Assembly (NCBI GenBank): GCA_036379935.1
Contig: DASVFT010000139.1
Coordinates: 1-52,759, forward strand
Origin: JAOPZW01 sp036379935
GTDB taxonomy: Bacteria; Actinomycetota; Thermoleophilia; Solirubrobacterales; Solirubrobacteraceae
Length of the DNA stretch: 52,759 bases
Reading direction: 5' to 3'
Below are positions 24,933 to 32,514 of the stretch, piece after piece. Positions within the stretch are counted from its first letter, which is position 1. Every line of letters begins with the position of its first letter. A program made the position numbers and the translations under genes. The notes under the pieces were generated by a model. That model made no database searches and was not told the origin of the DNA. It worked only from the letters and a program-made list of their open reading frames with translations.

Positions 24933-25418
24933 ATGACCCCCATGCCGAACGATGGCCTGGACGACCTCGACCGCCGCCTGCTCGAGCTGCTGGCCGCCGA
25001 CGCGCGGATCTCCAACGCCCGCCTCGCCGCCGCGGTGGGCGTGGCCCCTTCGACCGCGCTGGCGCGCGTGCGCGCGCTGCGCGCCCGCGGCGTGATCCGC
25101 GGCTTCCACGCCGAGATCGACCCGGCCGCGCTCGGGCGACCGCTCCAGGCGCTGGTGGCGATCCGCCTGTCGGTCCACTCGCGCGACCAGATCGAGTCGT
25201 TCACCGAGCACGTGCGCGCCCTGGCCGGCGTCCTCTCGATCTTCCACGTCACCGGCCAGACCGACTACCTGCTGTGGGTGGCCGCCCACGACGCCCACGA
25301 CCTCCGCGAGTTCGTGGTCGAGCACCTGGCCTCCGACCCCGCCGTCGCCCACGCCGAGACGTCGCTCATCTACGAGCAGCGCCGCGGGCCCGGGATCTTC
25401 GCGGCCGACCCGGCGTAA
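24933..25418 (+). CDS. Lrp/AsnC family transcriptional regulator
   Basis: 161 residues. It has an N-terminal helix-turn-helix (LDDLDRRLLELLAADARISNARLAAAVG through RVRALRARGVIRGF) and a C-terminal RAM/AsnC effector domain (ALVAIRLSVHSRD, VLSIFHVTGQTDYLLWVA). It probably senses an amino acid, forms an octamer or dimer, and controls the divergent cystathionine beta-synthase pair. ATGs at 24933 and 24942 are both possible, and neither has a clear Shine-Dalgarno, so the mRNA may be leaderless or nearly so. Confidence 0.92.
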   Translation: MTPMPNDGLDDLDRRLLELLAADARISNARLAAAVGVAPSTALARVRALRARGVIRGFHAEIDPAALGRPLQALVAIRLSVHSRDQIESFTEHVRALAGVLSIFHVTGQTDYLLWVAAHDAHDLREFVVEHLASDPAVAHAETSLIYEQRRGPGIFAADPA

Positions 25419-25495
25419 GTGCGGTCGTCCGCTTGGCGTTGTGCGGCGGGTTCGGGCAGGGCAATGAGGGAAGGGAGTCGGCCGCCGCGCGTGCG

Positions 25496-25547
25496 CCCCG
25501 GGTGTCCGCGTGCGCCGCGCACCCCGGGTCTCCGCGTGCGCCGCGCG
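25496..25547. repeat. Two tandem 26-bp repeats
   Basis: Two adjacent 26-bp units (25496-25521 and 25522-25547), starting CCCCGGGT and containing CCGCGTGCGCCGCGC, differ at two positions. They lie inside the left arm of the large palindrome and are not present as a pair in the right arm. Confidence 0.6.
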
Positions 25548-25597
25548 CCTCCGCCGCAATCCGCGCGTGTCTTGCAACACCTTCGAGCGCGCGCCAA

Positions 25598-25646
25598 GGG
25601 GTGGGCTCGCTTAACCAGGATTATCCTGGTTTTCCGGGCCCACCCC
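25598..25646. terminator. Compound hairpin at the centre of the palindrome
   Basis: The outer arms GGGGTGGGC (25598-25606) and GCCCACCCC (25638-25646) flank the near-perfect palindrome AACCAGGATTATCCTGGTT (25613-25631), which is followed by TT on the plus strand. It would make a very stable stem able to terminate transcripts from both convergent neighbours. Confidence 0.5.
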
Positions 25647-25898
25647 CTCCGGCGGGGCCAGAGATGTGACGGAAGACCCCCGGTTTGCGGCGAGAGGCGC
25701 ACGCGGAGGCGGAACCGGACGCGCACTGCCCGCGCCAGAGGCAACCGCCACGCAAGGCCCTTCCTCCCTCACTGCCCTGGCCGCACAGCGCCGCAAGACG
25801 CGGGCGGAGAGAGGCGGCGGTTGACGGCGGCGGGCGGGCGGCGGGCGGAGAGCGGCGGTGGGTGGGCGGCGGGGCGGGGCGGCGCGGCGCGGAGCGCC

Positions 25899-26783
25899 CT
25901 ACCCCGGCCCGCCGGCCTCCGGGCCGCGCTGGCGCAGGAAGCGCTGGAAATCCCGGGCGATGGAGTCGCCGCTGGGGAGGTCCTGGGGGCTCACGCTCGG
26001 CTCGTCCTCCTCGGCGGCCTGCTCGAGGCGCTCGACGAAGGCCTGCACGTCGGGGTCGCTCTGGACCGCGAGGGAGACCTGGCGCTCGTAGTCCGCGGCG
26101 GCCGACTCGAGCTCGCCGGCGTCGACCGACACGCCGATCAGGCCCTCGAGCTTGCGGATCAGCGCCAGCGCCGCCTTGGGGTTGGGGGCGGCGGCCACGT
26201 AATGGGGCACCGAGGCCCAGAGCGACGCGGTGGGGACGCCGGCCTCCTGGCACGCCGAGTGCAGGACGCCGACGATGCCGGTCGGGCCCTCGTAGGAGGA
26301 CGGGCTGAGCCCGACGCGCTGGACGAGACCCTCGTCGGACGACAGCCCGGTGATCGGCACCGGGCGCGAGTGCGGCACGTCGGCCAGCAGCGCGCCGAGG
26401 GTGACCACCATCTGGGTGCCGAGCGCCTCGGCGAGGTCCACGATGAGCCGGGAGAACGAGCGCCAGCGCATCGAGGGCTCGGCGCCCTGGAGCAGCACGA
26501 GGTCGCGCGGCGCCCGTGGCACACGCGCCTCGTAGATCTCGACGTCGGGCCAGTCGATCTGTCGCGTGCGGCCCTCGACGAGCCTGATCTTCGGCCGCGT
26601 CGCCTGGAAGTCGATGAAGTCCTCGGGGTCGATCCGAGCGAAGCGCGTGGCGCCCAGCGAGGAGCCGAGGAACTGCAGCGCCGCCGACGCGGCGTCGCCC
26701 GCGTCGTTCCATCCGGTGAAGGCGCACACCAGCGCTGGGGCCCGCAGACCGTCCGGGCGATGCTCCCAGATGAGGGGCTGCAT
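25899..26783 (-). CDS. PAC2 family (proteasome assembly chaperone-like) protein
   Basis: About 294 residues. The PAC2 fold is recognisable from ALVCAFTGWNDAGDAASAALQFL at the N-terminus, TLGALLADVPHSRPVPITG in the middle and SLWASVPHYVAAAPNPKAALALI. Actinobacterial members are widespread and mostly uncharacterised, named by similarity to eukaryotic proteasome assembly chaperones. The last 50 residues are acidic and probably disordered. The ATG at 26783 is preceded by GAGGCGG; a GTG three codons upstream is less likely. It is divergent from the HD/OB gene. Confidence 0.87.
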   Translation of the reverse strand: MQPLIWEHRPDGLRAPALVCAFTGWNDAGDAASAALQFLGSSLGATRFARIDPEDFIDFQATRPKIRLVEGRTRQIDWPDVEIYEARVPRAPRDLVLLQGAEPSMRWRSFSRLIVDLAEALGTQMVVTLGALLADVPHSRPVPITGLSSDEGLVQRVGLSPSSYEGPTGIVGVLHSACQEAGVPTASLWASVPHYVAAAPNPKAALALIRKLEGLIGVSVDAGELESAAADYERQVSLAVQSDPDVQAFVERLEQAAEEDEPSVSPQDLPSGDSIARDFQRFLRQRGPEAGGPG

Positions 26784-26808
26784 CCGCCTCACGGTACATC
26801 ATGGCTTC

Positions 26809-27693
26809 GTGCCTTCTGCAGAGCTTCACGCCCTCCCCACTCCGCCCGCGGCCGTCGCCACCATGCGCGCCGGGGACGAGGTCAGCGCCGTGTTCGCGTG
26901 CACGCGCAAGGACCGCCTGACGGCGCGCACCGGCACGCCGTATCTGTCGCTCGAGCTGCGCGACCGCACGGGCGCGATCGCCGCCCGCGTGTTCCGTGAC
27001 GCCGATCTCCACGCCGGCCGCTTCGAGCGCGGCGACCTCGTGCGCGTCGCCGGCCGAGTCGAGCGCTTCCGCGACGAGCTGACGCTCGAGGTGCGCGCCA
27101 TCGCCCGCGCGGAGGACGCCGACCCGGCCGCCTTCCTCCCCGTGGCCTACCGCGATCTCGACGAGCTCGACGGCTTCCTCGAGCACCTCGCGGGCGAGGT
27201 CCGCGACCCGGCCTTCGCGGCTCTCCTCGCCGACCTCCTCCAGGACGCCGCGGTGCGCGCCGCGCTGCGCCGCTCGCCCTGCACGCGCAACGGGCACCAC
27301 GCCTACCTAGGCGGTCTCCTCGAGCACACCGTCGCGGTCACCACGCTCGCGCTGGAGACGTGCGTCCTGCACCCGCGCCTGGATCAGGACCTGCTGCTGA
27401 CGGCGGCCATCGTCCACGACCTCGGCAAGACCCGCGAGTTCGCGCTCGGCGCCGAGATCACGCTCACCGAGGAGGGCCGGCTCCTGGGCCACATCGAGCT
27501 CGGCCTGCGCCTGCTCGACCAGCGCGCGGCCACGCTCGACGAGCCGCGCCGGCTCGCCCTCGCCCATTGCGTGCTCGCCCACCACGGCGACCGCAGGCCG
27601 GCGACGGCCGAGGCGCTCGCGCTGTACCGCCTCAACGCGGTCGACGCCGCCGTCAAGGGCGCGCTCGAGCACGGCGTGCCGGCGCCGCAGTAG
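26809..27693 (+). CDS. YhaM-like protein: OB-fold plus HD-domain phosphohydrolase
   Basis: About 294 residues. An N-terminal OB-fold nucleic-acid-binding domain (TGTPYLSLELRDRTGAIAARVFRD, RVAGRVERF) is followed by an HD domain with metal ligands in HHAYLGGLLEHTVAV and AIVHDLGKTREF and a later HCVLAHHGDRRP. The architecture equals YhaM/CBF1-type 3'-5' exoribonucleases, shortest known form about 310 residues. GTG at 26809 gives a family-like N-terminus; ATG at 26863 is the alternative. No Shine-Dalgarno is seen before either, consistent with a leaderless start. It probably acts in RNA turnover or repair. Confidence 0.82.
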   Translation: MPSAELHALPTPPAAVATMRAGDEVSAVFACTRKDRLTARTGTPYLSLELRDRTGAIAARVFRDADLHAGRFERGDLVRVAGRVERFRDELTLEVRAIARAEDADPAAFLPVAYRDLDELDGFLEHLAGEVRDPAFAALLADLLQDAAVRAALRRSPCTRNGHHAYLGGLLEHTVAVTTLALETCVLHPRLDQDLLLTAAIVHDLGKTREFALGAEITLTEEGRLLGHIELGLRLLDQRAATLDEPRRLALAHCVLAHHGDRRPATAEALALYRLNAVDAAVKGALEHGVPAPQ

Positions 27694-27744
27694 CCCGCCG
27701 CGGTCGCGGAGCGGAGGGCCCGCGAGGTGGGCGGGTTAAACGAA

Positions 27745-27775
27745 GAGGCGCCGGCGTTGGGGACACCGGCGCCTC
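27745..27775. terminator. Terminator between convergent genes
   Basis: GAGGCGCCGG (27745-27754) and CCGGCGCCTC (27766-27775) form a perfect 10-bp stem. On the minus strand it is followed by TTCGTTTAA, the only T-rich tract nearby. A second GC stem (CCGGCGG...CCGCCGG, about 27906-27929) lies directly after the kinase stop. No gene is seen in 27694-27937. Confidence 0.6.
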
Positions 27776-27937
27776 GGCGGAGGGCCCCGGCGCCCCGGGG
27801 GGACCTGGGCGCCGCGGGACGAACATCGAGCCCACCGCGACGCGGCGCATCTTGGCGAGCCCCCGCCCCCGCCGGCAGGGGCGGTCGACGCGCGGCGCAC
27901 CACGGGCGCCCGGCGGCGCACCGCGCCCGCCGGACGG

Positions 27938-30900
27938 CTACCGCTCGGCCAGGACGTCGGCCCATCCGCCGGGCTCGGCGGCAAGGGCCTGCTCGACCGC
28001 GCGCAGCAGCGTGGCGCGCGTGAACGGCTTCTGGATGAACGAGAGGTTCCGAGCGCGGGCGCCGTTGCGGACCAGGACATCCTCGGTGTGCCCGGACATG
28101 TAGACGACGCGCAGGTCGGGATTGCGCTCCATCGCGATCTGCGCGAGCTCCTGGCCCGTCATGCCCGGCATGACCACGTCGGTCACCAGGACGTCGACCG
28201 GCTCCCACGCGGCCAGCGCCTCCTCGGCGCCCGGCGCCTCGGTCACCGTGTAGCCATGGGACTCGAGGATCCGGCACGCCTGGCGGCGCACCGGCTCCTG
28301 GTCCTCGACGACGAGCACGCTGGCCGCCACCGGCGCCACGTCGGCAGGCTCGGCGGGCGGCTCGGCAGGGAGCACCGGCTCCGAGCAGCCGGGCAGGAAG
28401 ATCGTCACGGTGGTGCCGCGACCGGGCGCGGACTCGATGTCGACCGTCCCCCCCGAGTCGGTGACGATGCCGTGCACGGTGGCCAGCCCCAGGCCGGTCC
28501 CCTGACCGGGATCCTTGGTGGTGAAGAAGGGCTCGAAGGCGCGGTCGCGCACCTCGTCGGGCATGCCGGCGCCGTCGTCGGCCACCGTGATGCGCACGCC
28601 GCCGTCCACCCCGCCCACGCCGATCGCCAGGGTGCCGCCGTCGGCCATGGCGTCGCGCGCGTTGACGGCCAGGTTGACGAGCACCTGCTCGAGCTGGGCG
28701 CGGTCGGCCAGGACGGGGACGAGGCCCGGGCCGACGGTGATCCGCAGCGCGATGCGCTCGCTGAGCGTGCGGTTGAGCAGCCGCTCGAGATCGCCCAGGA
28801 GGCTGCCGATGTCGAGGACCTCCGGCTTGACGACCTCCCGGCGGCTGAACATGAGCAGCTGTCGCGTGAGCGCCGCCGCCCGGTCGGCCGCGCGCCCGAT
28901 CTCCTCGACGTCGTCGCGCACCGGATGGTCGGCCGGCAGCTCGCGGGCGGCGAAGCCCACGCAGGTAAGGATCACCGAGAGCAGGTTGTTGAAGTCGTGA
29001 GCCACGCCGCCCGCGAGCTGGCCCACGCTCTCCAGCCGCTGCGCCTGGGCCAGGCGATGCTCGAGCTCGGCACGCTCCTCGGCGCTGCGGCGGCGCTCGG
29101 TGATGTCGGTGGCGATGGTGACCACCGCGGAGACCTCGCCGTCGAAGTCGCGCAAGGGGAACTTGACCATGAGGAAGGTCCGCTCTTCGCGCCCGTCCGG
29201 CTCGGGGATGACCATCATCGCCTCGTAGGGCTCGCCGGTGATGGCCACGCGCTCGTCGATGTCGGGGTCGTCGGGACGGCGCGCGGCGGGGAGGAGCTCT
29301 TCCGAGGTGCGCCCGATCGCCTGCTCGGCGTCGACGCCGAAGAGGTCCTCCCAGCGGCGGTTGACCAGCACGTAGCGGTGCTGGACGTCCTTGACCATGA
29401 TGAGCGCCGGCGAGTTGTCGATGATGGCCTGGAGGCGGTCCTCGCTGGCGCGGCGCTCGGCCTCGGCGCGACGGCGCTCGGTGATGTCGACGAGCTGGCA
29501 CAAAAAGTAGAGCGGCTGCTCGCCGTCGCCGTGCATGAGCGAGACGTGGACGAGCGCGTGCAGGATCGTCCCGTCGGCGCGCAGGTAGCGCTTCTCGATC
29601 GCGAACGAGCGCCGTCGCCCGGCCAGCAGCTCCTTGATGAGCGGTCGATCGAGCCGGCGATCCTCGGGGTGGCTGAGGTCGTTGAGCGGCGAGGTCCGCA
29701 GCTCCTGCTCGGAGCGCCCGAGCATCTGGCACAGCGCGCCGTTCAGGCGCAGCCATCCTCCGTCGAGGTCGATGAGCGCCATGCCGATGGGCGCGTCGTC
29801 GAACGCGCGGCGGAAGAGCTGCTCGGTGGCGCGCAGGGCGTCCTCGACCCGGCGGCTGTCCGTGACGTCCTGGCAGGTGCCGTGCACGACCGCCGGGCGC
29901 CCGTCCTCGTCCAGGACGATCTCGCCGCGGGCCTGGACCATCCGCACGTCGCCGCTGGGCTGGACGATCCGGTAGTCGATGCTCCACGGCCGGCGCTCGG
30001 CCAGCGCCGTCTCGATGACGCGGGCCACGCGCGCGCGGTCGTCGGCGTGGATCTTCTCGAGGTAGGCGTCGTAGGAGCTCGTGCCCTCGCCCTCGTCGGG
30101 GCGCACGCCGTAGATGCGGTACAGCTCGTCGGACCATGTGACGCGGTCGGCGGCGATCTCCCACTCCCACGAGCCGAGGTGCGCGATCTGCTGGGCCTCG
30201 GCGAGCTGGGCCTCGTTGGCGGCCAGGTCCTGTTGCGCCTCGTAGCGCTCGGTCATGTCGAGGACCTGGCACACGTAGTACTGCGGCTCGTCGCGCAGGT
30301 CGCGCACGAGCGTCAGGCTCAGCAGCGCCACCACGGGCCGGTCGTCGCGGTGGCGCATCCGGGTCTCGATCTGCAGCGACGGGGCCGAGGACGCGAGCGC
30401 GGACTGCACCTCGTCGCCCTCGACGACGTCGGGCAGGCCGTGGGACAGCAGATGCTCGTCGGCGTGCCCGAGGAGACGGCACAGGGTCGAGTTGACCCTG
30501 AGGAACGCCCCGCTCGGGGCCAGAAGCGCCATGCCCAGCGGCGCGTCGCGGAAGGCGGCCGCGAGACGATCCATGAACGCGTCCTCGCGGTCGGTGATGT
30601 CGTGGACCACGGCGTAGATGACGCCGGTCGCCGCATCGACCGTCGATTGCGCCTCGACCCAGCGCACGACGCCGTCGGCACGCACCAGGCGGACGCGAAA
30701 CGGCCGGCCCGTCCGGCCCTGGTCGAGGACGTCGGTCAGCTCGAGCTCGGTCGCTCGCCGGTCGCCCGGGTGGATGAAGTCCCACCACGAGCGCGCCAGG
30801 AGCTCCTCCTCGGTCAGGCCGAGGATCTCCAGGGCCGCCGCGTTGGCGCCGCGGGACCGTCCGTCGGCCGTGATGGCGAAGAGCGGATCCCTGACGAGCT

Positions 30901-30943
30901 CGAAGAGTCGCCGCTCGAGATGGCTGTCCTGGTCGGTGCTCAC
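27938..30943 (-). CDS. Hybrid sensor histidine kinase with five PAS domains and a receiver
   Basis: 1001 residues with no membrane span. Five PAS/PAC units span about 10-120, 125-235, 250-365, 370-490 and 500-617, each ending in an (I/V)TER or DITDR-type linker. Next come the HisKA domain with H649 in GGVAHDFNNLL, an HATPase (NLAVNARDAM, ADDGAGMP, FEPFFTTK, GTGLGLATV) and a C-terminal receiver (phospho-acceptor Asp in VLVTDVVMPGMTG, Lys in FIQKPF). It is a cytosolic multi-signal sensor that phosphorylates its own receiver. No separate output regulator adjoins it, except the divergent LytTR pair. GTG start. Confidence 0.92.
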   Translation of the reverse strand: MSTDQDSHLERRLFELVRDPLFAITADGRSRGANAAALEILGLTEEELLARSWWDFIHPGDRRATELELTDVLDQGRTGRPFRVRLVRADGVVRWVEAQSTVDAATGVIYAVVHDITDREDAFMDRLAAAFRDAPLGMALLAPSGAFLRVNSTLCRLLGHADEHLLSHGLPDVVEGDEVQSALASSAPSLQIETRMRHRDDRPVVALLSLTLVRDLRDEPQYYVCQVLDMTERYEAQQDLAANEAQLAEAQQIAHLGSWEWEIAADRVTWSDELYRIYGVRPDEGEGTSSYDAYLEKIHADDRARVARVIETALAERRPWSIDYRIVQPSGDVRMVQARGEIVLDEDGRPAVVHGTCQDVTDSRRVEDALRATEQLFRRAFDDAPIGMALIDLDGGWLRLNGALCQMLGRSEQELRTSPLNDLSHPEDRRLDRPLIKELLAGRRRSFAIEKRYLRADGTILHALVHVSLMHGDGEQPLYFLCQLVDITERRRAEAERRASEDRLQAIIDNSPALIMVKDVQHRYVLVNRRWEDLFGVDAEQAIGRTSEELLPAARRPDDPDIDERVAITGEPYEAMMVIPEPDGREERTFLMVKFPLRDFDGEVSAVVTIATDITERRRSAEERAELEHRLAQAQRLESVGQLAGGVAHDFNNLLSVILTCVGFAARELPADHPVRDDVEEIGRAADRAAALTRQLLMFSRREVVKPEVLDIGSLLGDLERLLNRTLSERIALRITVGPGLVPVLADRAQLEQVLVNLAVNARDAMADGGTLAIGVGGVDGGVRITVADDGAGMPDEVRDRAFEPFFTTKDPGQGTGLGLATVHGIVTDSGGTVDIESAPGRGTTVTIFLPGCSEPVLPAEPPAEPADVAPVAASVLVVEDQEPVRRQACRILESHGYTVTEAPGAEEALAAWEPVDVLVTDVVMPGMTGQELAQIAMERNPDLRVVYMSGHTEDVLVRNGARARNLSFIQKPFTRATLLRAVEQALAAEPGGWADVLAER

Positions 30944-31076
30944 GGGCTACGCCGCCTGCTCCAGAAGGTGAGCGTACTGCCCCCGGCGAACGGCAGCATC
31001 AGACGGACAAGCGGCCAGTCTTCTCGATGGGACCGGAGCGCTGAGTAGGGTTCCTGCCCAAGGAGGTCAAGCCACT

Positions 31077-31571
31077 TTGCAGGATCGCATCCAAAGACGG
31101 GCGGACGTCACGCCTTCCGTCTCGGTGCATTTCGTGAACAACGTGCTGGCAACCGCCGCGAGCTACATCGAGGAAGACCCCGAGACCGCTCGTGACGTGC
31201 TCGCCGAGCTCGGGTCCTTCCTCTCGCACCGGCTGCGCGGCCCGCGCCTGGTCTCGGCGGCCGAGGAGCTCGACCACGTGAGCGTCTATCTGCGCCTGGA
31301 GCAGGCGCGCTTCCCGGAGCGCATCGACTACGAGCTGCCCGGCTCCGCGGAGCTCCCGACCGTGCAGCTGGCGCCGGGCGACGTCCAGGCGCCGCTCAGC
31401 GAGGCGCTCGGGCGCTGGCTGGCGCGCCAGCCAGGGCGGGTCCGCGTGGCCCTGCGGGCACGAGCCGACGGGCTCGACCTCCAGCTCGACCACCCTGACG
31501 AGCCCGGCGAGGCCGGCGAGCGGCTGCGCATCGGGCTCATAAGCGACCTCATGGGGGAGCCCTCGCGATGA
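31077..31571 (+). CDS. LytS-type sensor fragment: histidine-kinase dimer domain without an intact ATPase
   Basis: 164 residues. The N-terminus matches the His_kinase (LytS/YehU) region: SVHFVNNVLATAASYIEEDPETARDVLAELGSFLSHRL, then SAAEELDHVSVYLRLEQARFPERI. In full-length proteins this precedes an HATPase with a PLVENAxKHG box. Here the remaining about 65 residues (LAPGDVQAPLSEALGRWLARQP onward) keep only a degenerate beginning and no G-boxes, and there is no membrane domain. The TTG start has AAGGAGGT 9 nt upstream. Its stop overlaps the LytTR regulator start (ATGA), so it likely modulates that protein. Confidence 0.72.
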   Translation: MQDRIQRRADVTPSVSVHFVNNVLATAASYIEEDPETARDVLAELGSFLSHRLRGPRLVSAAEELDHVSVYLRLEQARFPERIDYELPGSAELPTVQLAPGDVQAPLSEALGRWLARQPGRVRVALRARADGLDLQLDHPDEPGEAGERLRIGLISDLMGEPSR

Positions 31572-32335
31572 GCTCGGGCCTGGCCATCCTCGCCGTCGAC
31601 GACGAGCCGCGCGCGCTGACCGACATCAAGCGCCTGCTGGAGACGTCGGCCTCCGTGGAACGCGTGGCCACCGCCACCTCGGCCAAGGAGGCGCTCGTCT
31701 ACCTCTCGGGCGGGCGGTACGACGCCCTCTTCCTCGACGTCGCCATGCCCGAGATCGAGGGCATGGCGCTGGCGCGCCTCCTGCGCCGCTTCGCGGATCC
31801 GCCGGCCGTCGTCTTCCTCACCGGCCATCCCGACGCCGCGGTCGAGGCCTTCGAGGTCCAAGCCCTCGACTTCCTCGTCAAGCCGGTCACGCGCGAGCGC
31901 CTGGAGTCGGCGCTGAATCGCGTGGAGCAGCACGTCCGCGGCAGCGAGGCCGCCAAGACGGGCGCCGCGGCGGACGGCAACGGGGCCAGCGCGGCGGCCG
32001 GGCCCGACGTGGTCGCCGTCGACAACCCCAAGGGCGGCGGCAAGCGTCTCGTGCGCCTGGAGACCATCTCCTTCGCCCAGGCCAACGGCGACTACGCGCG
32101 CATCGTCTGCGACGACGGGCGCTTTTTGCTGCGCACGCCGCTGAGCCAGCTCGAGAAGGACTGGGGCAACAGCGGCTTCGCGCGCGTGCACCGCGCCTAC
32201 CTGGTCAACCTCAAGCACGCCGTCGAGCTTCGCGCCCAGCTCAACGGGACCGCCGTGCTGATCATGCGCGACGACACCGAGATCCCGGTGGCGCGGCGCA
32301 ACGTCGCCGCCCTGCGGCGCCGGCTGCACGCGTAG
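31568..32335 (+). CDS. LytTR family response regulator
   Basis: 255 residues. The receiver domain (1-120) has acidic residues VDDEP, phospho-acceptor D57 in LFLDVAMPE, Thr in VFLTGHPDA and Lys in FLVKPV. An Ala/Gly-rich linker (128-152) joins a C-terminal LytTR DNA-binding domain (AQANGDYARIVCDDGRFLLRTPL, then FARVHRAYLVNLKHAVEL). Such regulators bind direct repeats and often control envelope or bacteriocin-type functions. It is co-translated with the preceding reduced LytS-like protein. The stop codon is part of an 18-bp inverted-repeat arm. Confidence 0.93.
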   Translation: MSSGLAILAVDDEPRALTDIKRLLETSASVERVATATSAKEALVYLSGGRYDALFLDVAMPEIEGMALARLLRRFADPPAVVFLTGHPDAAVEAFEVQALDFLVKPVTRERLESALNRVEQHVRGSEAAKTGAAADGNGASAAAGPDVVAVDNPKGGGKRLVRLETISFAQANGDYARIVCDDGRFLLRTPLSQLEKDWGNSGFARVHRAYLVNLKHAVELRAQLNGTAVLIMRDDTEIPVARRNVAALRRRLHA

Positions 32336-32502
32336 ATGACTGATTCCACGACCCCCACGACCATCTGCCCGCGCCCCGCGGCGCCGGATCGCCACCGTCC
32401 GAAGAGGTCCGTGGCTCTGCCAGTGCCCCCCTTCGGCCCGCGTCGCCCGGCATCCACGGTGCACGGCCATCTGGCCGCGCGGGCCGTGGAATCAATCATC
32501 TA
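32333..32502. repeat. 170-bp element bounded by 18-bp inverted repeats
   Basis: The left arm TAGATGACTGATTCCACG (32333-32350) and the complement of the right arm CGTGGAATCAATCATCTA (32485-32502) match at 17 of 18 positions, with weaker matching continuing inward (CCATCTG/CAGATGG). The left arm begins with the stop codon of the LytTR gene. No gene is evident inside. It could be a MITE-like insertion, a terminator-type RNA or a protein-binding site. Confidence 0.55.
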
Positions 32503-32514
32503 GCGACCGGATGG

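Larger units (their letters stand above)
25454..25777. repeat. Large imperfect inverted repeat, non-coding
   Basis: A roughly 320-bp palindromic region fills most of the 480-bp gap between convergent genes. The two arms mirror each other around 25622: GGGCAGGGCAATGAGGGAAG at 25454 versus the complement of CCCTTCCTCCCTCACTGCCC at 25758-25777; CCGCGTGCGCC and CGCCGCAA blocks in both arms; and GGGGTGGGC with AACCAGGAT at the centre. The arms are diverged rather than identical, suggesting an old palindromic element or a selected RNA structure. The remaining 25778-25898 is GGCGG-rich without a gene. Confidence 0.6.

Noticed and set aside
25419..25900. Protein-coding gene in the palindromic gap
   Set aside because: Frames on both strands give similar Arg/Pro-rich strings because the DNA is palindromic; no start signals or family match.
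28088..31048. A 986-codon open frame on the plus strand opposite the hybrid kinase
   Set aside because: It is the mirror of a clearly coding kinase gene in GC-rich DNA; its translation is His/Arg/Asp-rich with no domain.
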